NCBI RefSeq assembly: GCF_018682675.1
Contig: NZ_JAFMTR010000051.1
Location: 1 to 64,000, forward strand
Source: Sphingopyxis soli
Lineage (GTDB): Bacteria > Pseudomonadota > Alphaproteobacteria > Sphingomonadales > Sphingomonadaceae
DNA length: 64,000 nt
Direction: 5' to 3'
Positions 18,050 to 26,166 of the stretch are shown in pieces. The notes beneath the pieces are model-generated. The model had not been told where the DNA came from, searched no databases, and was given only the letters and a program-made list of their open reading frames with translations. Every line of letters starts with the position of its first letter. Positions within the stretch are counted from its first letter, which is position 1. The position numbers and the translations under genes are program-made.

Positions 18050-19560
18050 GCGACGCCGCCGCCCTTCCCGCGGCCGCCGACGAGCCGCATTGGCAGCGGC
18101 TGCATCCGGCGACGCTGGCCCTCGCGCTTGTCCGGATCGGGCCGCGCTCGCTGCAGTTTCTGCCCGCGGTCGCGGCGCTTGGCTTCACCGGCAACTGGGT
18201 CTGGATCGTCCCTGCAATCCTCGCCTATCTGCTGATCGCGTTCGCCGCCGCCTGTCTGCAATGGATGCGATTTCGCTTCATCGTCGGCGACGACGCGGTG
18301 GTGATAGAAAGCGGCGTGCTGTCGCGCCAGCATCGCACCATCCCCTTCGACCGCATCCAGGACGTCAGCATCGAACAGGGGTTGGTGTCGCGCGCGCTCG
18401 GCATCGCCAAGGTCGGGTTCGAAACGGGCGCGGGCGGCAAGGAAAATGATGCGCATCTCGACGCGATCGGGCTCGACGCGGCGCAGGCGCTGCGCACGAC
18501 GATCCGCGCGCATCGCAGCACGCCCGTCGCGGCGCCCGCGGCGGATGCCCCCGAATCGGCCCCCGCGCCCGCCGAGGACCGGCTGCTCTTCGCCATGGGG
18601 CCCCGCCGGCTGCTCGTCGCCGGGCTGTTCAACTTCTCGCTCGCCGCGCTCGCGGTCGTCGGCGGCGGTATGCAATTCTTCGACAATCTGCTGCCGTTCG
18701 ATTTCAACATCTTCAATCCCGCCGACTGGATCGACATCGCCGGGCGCTACGGACTCGACAGCTGGCTGCTCGCGCACCGCTGGATCGCCGGGATCGGCGC
18801 CGCGATCTCGCTGCTGTTCATCGGTTTCGCGAGCGGCGTCGCGACGATGATGTTCGCCAACTGGGATTTCCACCTGACGCGCGAGCCGCGCGCGCTCCGC
18901 CGCACGCGCGGGCTGACGACGCGCACCGACGTCGCGGTGCCGGTGAAGCGCGTACAGGCGGCGATCCTTGTGACCGGCTGGCTGCGCAAGCGCTTCGGCT
19001 GGCACGAGCTGCGCCTGCAGAGCCTCGCGAGCGACGGCGAGAAGGAGCGCGACCATCAGGTCGTTCCCTTCGGCCGGATCGAGGAGATCGACCCGGTTCT
19101 GGGCGAGGTCGCGATCCGCCGACCCGATGATGCGCAGGCGTGGCAGCACAGCCACCGCATCGTCGCATTGGGTCCGATCATCGGCGCGACCGCCGCGACG
19201 ATCGGCGGCGGCATCGCGCTCTATCTCGGCAATGCCGTCGGCTGGCTCGGGATCGTCGCCGCGCCGCTGATCGCGCTGATCGCCCTCTGGGCGGCGCGCT
19301 ATCATCTGTGGGCCGATATCGGCGACCAGGTCGCGATCCGCCGCGGCTGGTGGAAGCCGAAGATGACCTTGCTGCCGCACGCGTCGGTGCAGAGCGTCGA
19401 CCTCAAGACCGACTTCATCCTCCGCCCCTTCGGCCTCGCGACGCTCGTCTTCGGGGTACCGGGCGGCAGCAGCCTTGCCAGCCACGAGATTCCGGCGATC
19501 CCGCTCGGCGTCGCACAGGATTTGCGCAGCCGCATCCTTGCGGCAGGGCTGCGGCAATGA
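18046..19560 (+). CDS. Bacterial PH-domain membrane protein, YdbT-like, with repeated bPH2 domains
   Basis: The 504-residue protein has alternating pairs of membrane segments and PH-like domains. RFIVGDDAVVIESGVLSR and IPFDRIQDVSIEQG mark the first. A middle domain carries TRTDVAVPVKRVQA. The third has DQVAIRRGWWKPKM and LLPHASVQSVDLK. Membrane pairs lie near residues 38-70, 195-270 and 360-420. It starts in a four-base overlap with the YdbS-like gene and ends in a four-base overlap with recJ, so all three form one transcript. Specific role unknown. Confidence 0.82.
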   Translation: MSDAAALPAAADEPHWQRLHPATLALALVRIGPRSLQFLPAVAALGFTGNWVWIVPAILAYLLIAFAAACLQWMRFRFIVGDDAVVIESGVLSRQHRTIPFDRIQDVSIEQGLVSRALGIAKVGFETGAGGKENDAHLDAIGLDAAQALRTTIRAHRSTPVAAPAADAPESAPAPAEDRLLFAMGPRRLLVAGLFNFSLAALAVVGGGMQFFDNLLPFDFNIFNPADWIDIAGRYGLDSWLLAHRWIAGIGAAISLLFIGFASGVATMMFANWDFHLTREPRALRRTRGLTTRTDVAVPVKRVQAAILVTGWLRKRFGWHELRLQSLASDGEKERDHQVVPFGRIEEIDPVLGEVAIRRPDDAQAWQHSHRIVALGPIIGATAATIGGGIALYLGNAVGWLGIVAAPLIALIALWAARYHLWADIGDQVAIRRGWWKPKMTLLPHASVQSVDLKTDFILRPFGLATLVFGVPGGSSLASHEIPAIPLGVAQDLRSRILAAGLRQ

Positions 19561-21338
19561 CCGAAGCTGCGCTGGGCATCACCCACTCGATCAGCGGCCA
19601 GCCGTGGCACTGGCGGCGGACCAGTGCGTCAATGGGGGGCGGCGAGAGGGGCGGCGAAAGCCTCGCGCCCGACGATCTCGTCACGCAATTGCTGATGGCG
19701 CGCGGGGTGCCGCGCGATGATATCGAGCGCCAGCGTACCCCGACCCTGCGCGGATTCATGCCCGACCCCTCGCTGTTCCGCGACATGGACGCCGCCGCCG
19801 CGCGGCTCGCCGATGCGGTCGAGCGCCAAGAGGCGGTGACGATCTTCGGTGATTACGACGTCGATGGCGCGACCTCGGCGGCGCTGCTCGTCCGCCTGCT
19901 CCGCGCGCTCGACGTCCCCGTCGGCGCGTACATTCCCGACCGGCTGATGGAGGGATATGGCCCGTCGGGCGCCGCGCTGGTCAAGATCGGCGAGGCGGGA
20001 TCGAAGCTGGTCGTCACGGTCGATTGCGGCGCACAGGCATTTGACGCGATCGCCGAGGCCAAGGCGGCGGGGATCGAGGTGATCGTCGTCGACCATCACC
20101 AGTGCGCGACCATGCTTCCGCAGGCCTTTGCGGTGGTGAACCCGAACCGGCTCGACGAGGAACCCGACGCGGCGGTCCACGGCAATCTCGCCGCGGTCGG
20201 GGTTGCCTTTCTGCTCGGCGCGGCGTTGCTGCGCACCCTGCGCGCGCGCGGCCATTTCGCCATCCGCGCCGAACCACAGCTGATCGAGCTGCTCGACCTT
20301 GTCGCGCTCGGCACCGTCGCCGACGTTGCGCGGCTGACGGGTTTCAACCGCGCGCTGGTGACGCAGGGGCTGAAGGTGATGGCGAAGCGCGCCAACATCG
20401 GCATGGCGGCGCTGATGGACGCCGCGCGGCTGACCAGGCCGCCGACCGCGAGCGACATGGGCTTTGCGCTGGGGCCGCGGATCAACGCAGGCGGGCGCGT
20501 CGGCAAGTCGGACCTCGGCGTCCGGCTGCTGACGACGAGCGATCCGCAAGAGGCGGCCGAAATCGCGCAGGAGCTCAATCGCCTCAACGAGGAGCGCCGC
20601 GCGATCGAGGCGGCAGTGCTCGACCAGGCGATCGAGGCGAGCGCCGCTTGCGCCAACGCCCCCGTCGCGATCGTCGCGGGCGATGGCTGGCACCCCGGGG
20701 TGATCGGCATCGTCGCGGGGCGGCTCAAGGAAAAGCTGCACCGCCCCGCGATCGTCATTGCGGTCGATGCCGACGGCGTCGGCAAGGGTTCGGGGCGCTC
20801 GATCTCGGGCGTCGACCTCGGCGCCGCGATCCTCGCCGCGAAGGAGACGGGGCTGCTCGTCGCGGGCGGCGGCCATGCGATGGCGGCGGGGCTGACCGTC
20901 GAGAAGGACAAGGTCGATGCGCTCGGCGCCTTCCTGAACGAGCGATTGGCGGCGGACGTCGAGCGCGCGAGCGGGGACAAGTCGCTGCTGATCGACGCGG
21001 TGCTCGCGCCGCGCGGGATCAATCCCTTGTGGTGCGACGCGATCGAGAGCGCCGGGCCCTATGGCGCCGGCTGGCCCGCGCCGCGCGTCGCGACGGGACC
21101 GGTGCGAATCGTCGAATCGGGGATCGTCGGCACCGACCATCTCCGCCTGATCGTCGCGGGCGAGGATGGCGCGCGGTTCAAGGCGATCGCCTTTCGCGCC
21201 GCCGAGACCGATCTGGGGCAGACGCTGCTGAACGCGCGCGGGCGCAAATTGTGGCTCGCGGGACGCGCCAAGCGCGACGATTGGGGCAGCCGCCCCGCCG
21301 CCGAACTGCACCTCGAGGATGCCGCGTGGGCCGACTGA
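19557..21338 (+). CDS. recJ: Single-stranded-DNA-specific exonuclease RecJ
   Basis: A 593-residue DHH-superfamily 5'-3' exonuclease acting in recombination and mismatch repair. DYDVDGATSAALL near residue 98 and VVDHHQC near residue 178 are the phosphoesterase motifs. GRINAGGRVGKSDLGVRLL follows, and GGHAMAAGL near residue 438 is the DHHA1 nucleic-acid-binding motif. A C-terminal OB-type domain follows (WPAPRVATGPVRI). The ATG at 19557 overlaps the stop of the PH-domain gene by four bases; the longer open frame is read-through into that gene. A GGCTGGC/GCCAGCC hairpin at 21340-21357 follows the stop but has no T tract. Confidence 0.95.
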   Translation: MTEAALGITHSISGQPWHWRRTSASMGGGERGGESLAPDDLVTQLLMARGVPRDDIERQRTPTLRGFMPDPSLFRDMDAAAARLADAVERQEAVTIFGDYDVDGATSAALLVRLLRALDVPVGAYIPDRLMEGYGPSGAALVKIGEAGSKLVVTVDCGAQAFDAIAEAKAAGIEVIVVDHHQCATMLPQAFAVVNPNRLDEEPDAAVHGNLAAVGVAFLLGAALLRTLRARGHFAIRAEPQLIELLDLVALGTVADVARLTGFNRALVTQGLKVMAKRANIGMAALMDAARLTRPPTASDMGFALGPRINAGGRVGKSDLGVRLLTTSDPQEAAEIAQELNRLNEERRAIEAAVLDQAIEASAACANAPVAIVAGDGWHPGVIGIVAGRLKEKLHRPAIVIAVDADGVGKGSGRSISGVDLGAAILAAKETGLLVAGGGHAMAAGLTVEKDKVDALGAFLNERLAADVERASGDKSLLIDAVLAPRGINPLWCDAIESAGPYGAGWPAPRVATGPVRIVESGIVGTDHLRLIVAGEDGARFKAIAFRAAETDLGQTLLNARGRKLWLAGRAKRDDWGSRPAAELHLEDAAWAD

Positions 21339-21461
21339 CGGCTGGCTCCCGCCAGCCGGGGGTGGACGGCCGACGCGAACACCGGCGACGGCGCAATAAA
21401 TTCGCGCGCGCGCTTGACCGCGCGGGAACGCCCGTCTAAGGCGCCGCTTCACCGATTTGAC

Positions 21462-21537
21462 GGCCCCTTCGTCTAGCGGTCTAGGACGTCGCCCTTTCAC
21501 GGCGAAAACACGGGTTCGAGTCCCGTAGGGGTCACCA
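21462..21537 (+). tRNA. tRNA-Glu (anticodon TTC)
   Basis: A 76-base cloverleaf with encoded CCA. The acceptor stem GGCCCCT pairs with AGGGGTC. The anticodon arm TCGCC/GGCGA closes the loop CTTTCAC, giving anticodon TTC at 21496-21498. The T loop contains GGTTCGAGTCC. It reads GAA codons. Confidence 0.95.
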
Positions 21538-21602
21538 CGGTACAGACGGGCAGGGTGCAGGCGGGCGGTCGGCCCCTTCCCTCCGATACATCCGACCGAC
21601 AC

Positions 21603-21677
21603 GGCCCCTTCGTCTAGCGGTCAGGACGCGGCCCTCTCACGGCTGAAACACGGGTTCGATTCCCGTAGGGGTCACCA
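21603..21677 (+). tRNA. tRNA-Glu (anticodon CTC)
   Basis: A 75-base tRNA with encoded CCA and the same acceptor and T arms as its neighbour. The anticodon arm CGGCC/GGCTG closes CTCTCAC, giving anticodon CTC at 21636-21638, which reads GAG. The two Glu tRNAs are 65 bases apart and likely arose by duplication and divergence. Confidence 0.95.
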
Positions 21678-21843
21678 GCCAGCAAAATTTCAGACTCCCC
21701 CGCCCGCGGCGGACCCGTCGGTGCAGGCTCAATCCCCTCTGACCACGGGGCGGAAAAAGACCGGCATTCTGGCCGATCGGGAGCCGACGGGGCGCAAGCG
21801 CCGCCGCAATTGATCCGGGTAGCCGTCGCCGCTGTCGCATCAC

Positions 21844-21940
21844 AAAAAGAAGGGGCCGGGGCAGCGCAGCCGCCCCGGCCCCACCACCGAACTGTCCTGA
21901 CCCGGGTCGCAGAAGATCAGGAGGCAATTCGTGCGGTTGA
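21844..21940 (-). ncRNA. Candidate small RNA with terminator and CCTCCT segment
   Basis: Read on the minus strand, a perfect 11-bp hairpin (GGGGCCGGGGC at 21872-21882, GCCCCGGCCCC at 21852-21862) is followed by TTCTTTTTGTG, a good intrinsic terminator with no protein gene before it. Just upstream are CCTCCT (21919-21924) and a second possible hairpin, CCTGATC with GGTCAGG. A 5' anti-Shine-Dalgarno segment, a short stem and a terminator are the layout of several alphaproteobacterial regulatory RNAs. On the plus strand the same AGGAGG could serve a 41-codon GTG reading frame at 21931-22056, so the interpretation is open. The rest of 21678-22206 shows no recognisable gene. Confidence 0.35.
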
Positions 21941-22206
21941 GCCGATGGACAGGGCCGCGGCATCCGGCGCCGGCCAGCCCGATCCATCGCGATGTCGTTG
22001 CGCCCCCGCGCGCCGGGTGGTCGTTCGTACGCCTCCGGCCGTTGCGTCACCCCTAGGTCGGCTCCGGCCGGCGTGCTACCCAATGTTTGTTGGGGTCGAC
22101 CGGCGCCCGGTCCGTTCGGGGGAGAAACGGGGCCGCTTGCCGCGCGGCATTGGAAAACCAGTCGAAATTTGACTTTGCTTGGCGGTCACGCGACACAGGT
22201 CGGCGC

Positions 22207-24456
22207 ATGTCGATCATCTCACGGATAGGCTGGGTGCTCTTGCTGATCGCGGCGCTGTCGGCTCCCGCCGCGGCATCGGAGCAGGCGATCCCGACGATCG
22301 AGCTCAGCGCCGGCGCCGATGGCCCCGCGGTCGCGCCCTATGTCCGCTATGCGAAGGATCCCGGCGCGCCCGACGGGCGGGGCCTTGCCGCGATCCTGGC
22401 GGCGCCGCTCGCAGCCGTACAGGGACAGAGCGTCCATTTCGGTCCGCCGGGCGCGCGGACGATCGTCGCGGTCAAGGTTCGTAACGCCAGCGACGCGCAA
22501 GGGAGCTGGATCTTCACCACCGGGCGCGGATCGCTCAAATATTTCCGCCTCTACGAGGTCACGGACGGCCGGTTCGACCTGATCGTCGACGGCACCGACG
22601 CCGAGGCTGCGCGCGAGAATCTGCTTAGTTATCAGGCGTTCAGCACCGAATTCGTGCTCGATCCCGGACAGCAAAAGCTTCTGCTGATCGACTTCGTGTC
22701 CGAAAATTCGACCTATATGCCGCTCAAGATCCAGACCTATGGCAGCTTCTTCAAGGACCGGCGCGCGAACATCGCGCTGGTGTCGGGGGTCGTGCTGGGG
22801 GTCGCGGTCCTGATCTTTCTGAATTTCCTCTTCTTCTCGATCACCGGGCACCGCGAATTCGTGTGGCTCGCGGTCGCGCAGACCTTTTTCGCGATCAACA
22901 CGATCCATTCGGAAGGCTATTTCACCATCTTCTTCCTTTCCGACAATCCGCTGACCAGCGTCGGGATCGAGGATATGTTCAAATGCGGCTTCGCGGGGGC
23001 CATGGCGCAATTCGCGCGCAGTTTCATCGGCACCGCGACGCGATTTCCGAAGACCGACGTCGCGCTCCGCGTCCTGATCGGCGCGGCGCTGGCGCTGATG
23101 GCGCTGCAGCCCGGCCTCGCGCTCTATCCGCCTGGCTTCCGGCACAGCCTGCACATCGGTTGCTGGATCATCGCGGTCGCCGGCGCCCTGTTTCTGCCGT
23201 TTGTCGGCTATGCCGCAATGAAGCGCATCGGGCGACAGCTCTGGCCGCTGTTCGTCGGCTGGGCCAGCCTCGCGCTCTTCATCGTCTATGCCGCGATCGC
23301 GTCGATGGGGGTGTTCGCCTGGTTGCCGATCAACTGGCACCTCGCGGGGCCGGTCGGGCTGTTCGAATCGCTGATGGCGACGCTAGCGCTCGGCCTCAAC
23401 CTCAAGAAGATCCAGGCCGACAAGCTCGCCGCCGACGAAGCCTATGCGCGCGAGCTCGCCGGACGCCTCGCGGTCAGCGAGCGCGCCGCGCGCCTCGCCG
23501 AGGAAAAGGCCTTCGCGCTCGAAACCGTGCACAGCCAGAACGCGCTGCTCCATGCCTCGGGGCATGACAGCAAGCAGGTCATCCTCGCGCTGAACAGCGC
23601 GGTCGACGTGTTGAAGCGCGACCCGGCGGCGAACGGCGAGTTGACCGCGATGCTGCAAAGCTCGGCCGATTATCTGGGCGAAATCGTGTCGACGACGATG
23701 TCGGGCGCCAACATCGTCGGCAGCGAGGATGATTTCGTCGCGCTCGGCGCCTTCAGCGGGGCAGCGCTGGTCGAGCCGCTGCAGATGATGTTCCGCGCGC
23801 CGTTCGCCGCCAAGGGACTGACCCTTGCGGTCCGGGTCGACACCAACATCATGCTTGTTTCGGACAAGCCGCTGTTGATGCGGGTGCTCGCGAACCTGAT
23901 CAGCAACAGCTATCAATATACGGCGAAGGGCGGCGCCACATTGACGCTGGACCGCGAAGGCGAAGAGGCCGTGATCCGCCTCTCCGACACCGGCAGCGGG
24001 ATGCCCGCCGACATCGTCCGCGCCCTCAACGCAGCGGACGGCCGGCGCGTCCGCGCCGACGCGCGCGCGGCGGGCTCGGGGTCGGGGTTCCATTCGGCGA
24101 AGCGGCTGATCGGGGCGCTCGGCGGGTCGCTGGCGATCACCGCCTCGGACGGCGGCGGCACGACGATCGCCGTCCGGCTTCCCGCCGCCTACGCCGCGAT
24201 CACCCCCTGTCCGGCGGAGGAGCTCCAGGCGGCCCTGCCCGGCTGGCGCATTCTCGACTTCGACGAGCGCGCCGCGTTCGATGCCGCGCTCGCCGCGGCC
24301 GAAGGTTCCAGACGCGGGATCGCCGCGCTGACCTATGACGACACGACGGTCACGCGCGGTCGGCTCAGCGAGCTTGTCGGCCTGATGATCCTGAAACCGC
24401 CGTGCCGCGAGCTGATGCGCCACCCGCTCGTCGTGCGCGGGTCAGAGCAGCTTTAG
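22207..24456 (+). CDS. Membrane sensor histidine kinase with 7TMR-DISM input domains
   Basis: The 749-residue protein has a signal sequence, then a periplasmic jelly-roll domain (DISMED2-like) to about residue 185. Seven hydrophobic segments follow to about residue 400, then a coiled coil. The kinase core has HDSKQV with His453 as the likely phosphoacceptor, the N box NLISNSYQYT, DTGSGMP, and GSGSGFHSAKRL. After the ATPase domain come about 85 residues ending ILKPPCRELMRH, which look like a worn receiver-type domain. DISM sensors often respond to carbohydrate-like or small ligands, but none can be named here. It converges on a LuxR-type response regulator, overlapping its end by 15 bases, and the two probably form a pair. 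Confidence 0.87.
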   Translation: MSIISRIGWVLLLIAALSAPAAASEQAIPTIELSAGADGPAVAPYVRYAKDPGAPDGRGLAAILAAPLAAVQGQSVHFGPPGARTIVAVKVRNASDAQGSWIFTTGRGSLKYFRLYEVTDGRFDLIVDGTDAEAARENLLSYQAFSTEFVLDPGQQKLLLIDFVSENSTYMPLKIQTYGSFFKDRRANIALVSGVVLGVAVLIFLNFLFFSITGHREFVWLAVAQTFFAINTIHSEGYFTIFFLSDNPLTSVGIEDMFKCGFAGAMAQFARSFIGTATRFPKTDVALRVLIGAALALMALQPGLALYPPGFRHSLHIGCWIIAVAGALFLPFVGYAAMKRIGRQLWPLFVGWASLALFIVYAAIASMGVFAWLPINWHLAGPVGLFESLMATLALGLNLKKIQADKLAADEAYARELAGRLAVSERAARLAEEKAFALETVHSQNALLHASGHDSKQVILALNSAVDVLKRDPAANGELTAMLQSSADYLGEIVSTTMSGANIVGSEDDFVALGAFSGAALVEPLQMMFRAPFAAKGLTLAVRVDTNIMLVSDKPLLMRVLANLISNSYQYTAKGGATLTLDREGEEAVIRLSDTGSGMPADIVRALNAADGRRVRADARAAGSGSGFHSAKRLIGALGGSLAITASDGGGTTIAVRLPAAYAAITPCPAEELQAALPGWRILDFDERAAFDAALAAAEGSRRGIAALTYDDTTVTRGRLSELVGLMILKPPCRELMRHPLVVRGSEQL

Positions 24457-25059
24457 CTCCTGCGCACGCTCGACGATCTTGCGGTTGTTCGGCACGTCGA
24501 GCTTGCGGCGGAGTTCGGCGATATGGAACGATACCGTCGGCTGCGCGATCGACAGCCGGTACGAGATTTCCTTGTTGCTCTCGCCCTGCGCCAGATAATG
24601 CAGGATCGCCATCTGGCGCGACGACAGGGTTACGGGCGCAGCGCTGTACTTGCCGAGCGCCTCCTCCATATGCGGCGACAGATAGACGTCGCCCGCCAGC
24701 GCGGCGTCGCAGGCGGCGATGATTTCCTCGGCCGGGTCGGCCTTGCTCACCGCGGCGCGCGCGCCGAGTTTCAGCGCGTAATCGACCTCGCCATAGCCCG
24801 ATTCGCCGGTCAGGATGATCACCGTCATGTCGCGCGACCCGACGATTTCGGCGAGGATGTTGATCCCGCGCACGTCGGGCATGTTGAGGTCGAGAATGAC
24901 GAGGTCGACCGGCTGCGACTGGACGAAGGCGGCGACCGTCGCCCCGCGGTCGAGCGCACCGACCACCGAAAAGCGCGGATGCGCCGAAAAAAGCAGCCGG
25001 AGCCCGCTCTGCGTGAGCGGGTGATCGTCGACGATCAAGATCCTGTGCGTGTCGCTCAT
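24442..25059 (-). CDS. LuxR/NarL-family response regulator
   Basis: The 205-residue protein has an N-terminal receiver (ILIVDDHPLTQSG, phosphoacceptor Asp in LVILDLNMPD, Thr in VIILTGES, Lys in AAVSKADP). A C-terminal LuxR-type helix-turn-helix follows (LSSRQMAILHYLAQGESNKEISYRLSIAQPTVSFHI). The ATG at 25059 has GGGAGG just upstream; the frame is open further but unconserved. It is convergent with the 7TM sensor kinase, its likely partner. The 196 bases between this gene and the next hold only its promoter region. Confidence 0.92.
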   Translation of the reverse strand: MSDTHRILIVDDHPLTQSGLRLLFSAHPRFSVVGALDRGATVAAFVQSQPVDLVILDLNMPDVRGINILAEIVGSRDMTVIILTGESGYGEVDYALKLGARAAVSKADPAEEIIAACDAALAGDVYLSPHMEEALGKYSAAPVTLSSRQMAILHYLAQGESNKEISYRLSIAQPTVSFHIAELRRKLDVPNNRKIVERAQELKLL

Positions 25060-25255
25060 CGCCCTCCCGCCCCGATCGGACCGCACATCGATGCCCCAGA
25101 CGGACAAGCGCCCGCAACCCCAATAAATTTGAGGCAGGGCACGCGGTAATATTGGAAAAGTCGCGCACTCGAAGCGACTCGAAGCCCCGACCTCCGCCCT
25201 GGAAGCGGGCGCCAACAGGCTCGGGTCGGGCCCTAAGCCATCCCCGCAGCCCCGG

Positions 25256-25921
25256 TCATGCCGTTTCCTTGGCGCCATCCACTTGATCGATCGGCGCCCA
25301 CCGCTCGGGGTGCCGGCCATAGGCGCGGAGGAACAGGATCGCGGCAAGCCGCGCGCGGGCGTCCTTCTGCTTCGGCGTCGGCGGGTTGGTGAGACCCCAC
25401 AGGCTCTCGAAATGGAAATTCGATGCGGCCAGCGCGACGAGGTCGTCGCCCGCCTGCCAATAATCGTCGGTCCAGAGAAGGTCGCCGAAATTGGTGCGCA
25501 GATAGTCGGCGATACTCTTCTGCGTCCGGCGCGGGCCGCGTTCGAAGAAGATGCGCACCAGTTCGGGATTGCGTTCGGACATCGGACTGATCAGCCGGAA
25601 CATCTGCACCGCGATCGGCGCGGTCATGCGTTCGATGATCGTCCGCGACAGATGCGTCAGCTGATCGAGCGGCGAATCGCCAGCGGCCGAAAAATCGATG
25701 CCGCCGCGAATCCCGGCCGCCGTATCCTCGACGACCGCGGCGAATAACTCCTCCTTCGACGGGAAATAGGACCAGAGGGTGCGCTTGGACCCGCCGAGCT
25801 GCGCCGCGATGGCCGACATCGACGCGCCCTCGAAGCCCTTCTCGAAAAAATGCTCGCGCGCGACAGCGATGATCTGGGCGCGCTTCTGGAGCCGCTGGCT
25901 CTCTCTCTTACCAATTTTCAT
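25256..25921 (-). CDS. TetR/AcrR-family transcriptional repressor of the adjacent efflux operon
   Basis: The 221-residue regulator has an N-terminal helix-turn-helix (IIAVAREHFFEKGFEGASMSAIAAQLGGSKRTLWSYF) and a TetR C-terminal ligand domain. The ATG at 25921 is chosen because the family fold begins directly after it. It is divergent from the efflux operon. The shared 245-bp region carries several GGTAC half-sites, two of them as GGTAC-N6-GTACC palindromes around the operon promoter, and one (25933-25938) next to its own start. It therefore probably represses both the pump and itself until a toxic compound binds. Confidence 0.9.
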   Translation of the reverse strand: MKIGKRESQRLQKRAQIIAVAREHFFEKGFEGASMSAIAAQLGGSKRTLWSYFPSKEELFAAVVEDTAAGIRGGIDFSAAGDSPLDQLTHLSRTIIERMTAPIAVQMFRLISPMSERNPELVRIFFERGPRRTQKSIADYLRTNFGDLLWTDDYWQAGDDLVALAASNFHFESLWGLTNPPTPKQKDARARLAAILFLRAYGRHPERWAPIDQVDGAKETA

Positions 25922-26078
25922 CCCGTCAATATGGTACCAGCCCCCACCCTTTGCAAGAGAGGAAAATCCCGAATGGGGTACTGCATCGTTGCACATTCTC
26001 TGCATTCCGGTACCATATCATGACTGAATTTATCGCATAATGCCGCATATCATGTTGAAATTTATGGTGTTATATAAA

Positions 26079-26094
26079 GGTACCGCGTAGTACC
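26079..26094. promoter_or_regulatory. Operator palindrome 1 (GGTAC-N6-GTACC)
   Basis: GGTACCGCGTAGTACC, a perfect 5-bp inverted repeat with six-base spacer, ten bases upstream of a TTGACA -35 element. Probably bound by the divergent TetR regulator. Related single sites GGTACC are at 25933-25938 and 26009-26014. Confidence 0.7.
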
Positions 26095-26103
26095 ATTTTT
26101 GGA

Positions 26104-26132
26104 TTGACATTCGGGGCACGAATCGCGATTTA
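26104..26132 (+). promoter_or_regulatory. Probable sigma70-type promoter of the efflux operon
   Basis: TTGACA at 26104-26109 and GATTTA at 26127-26132, separated by 17 bases. It is placed 35 bases upstream of the first efflux gene and flanked on both sides by GGTAC palindromes. Confidence 0.65.
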
Positions 26133-26135
26133 AAG

Positions 26136-26151
26136 GGTACTGAATAGTACC
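26136..26151. promoter_or_regulatory. Operator palindrome 2 (GGTAC-N6-GTACC)
   Basis: GGTACTGAATAGTACC has the same arms and spacer length as the palindrome 57 bases upstream. It covers the expected transcription start just after the -10 element, where a bound repressor would block initiation. Confidence 0.72.
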
Positions 26152-26166
26152 TCAAAGGAATCGACG

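Noticed and set aside
21637-22083. Minus-strand frame ending in TPTGIEPVFQP
   Set aside because: The end is read from the complement of tRNA-Glu, a common source of false proteins. No homology-like content elsewhere.
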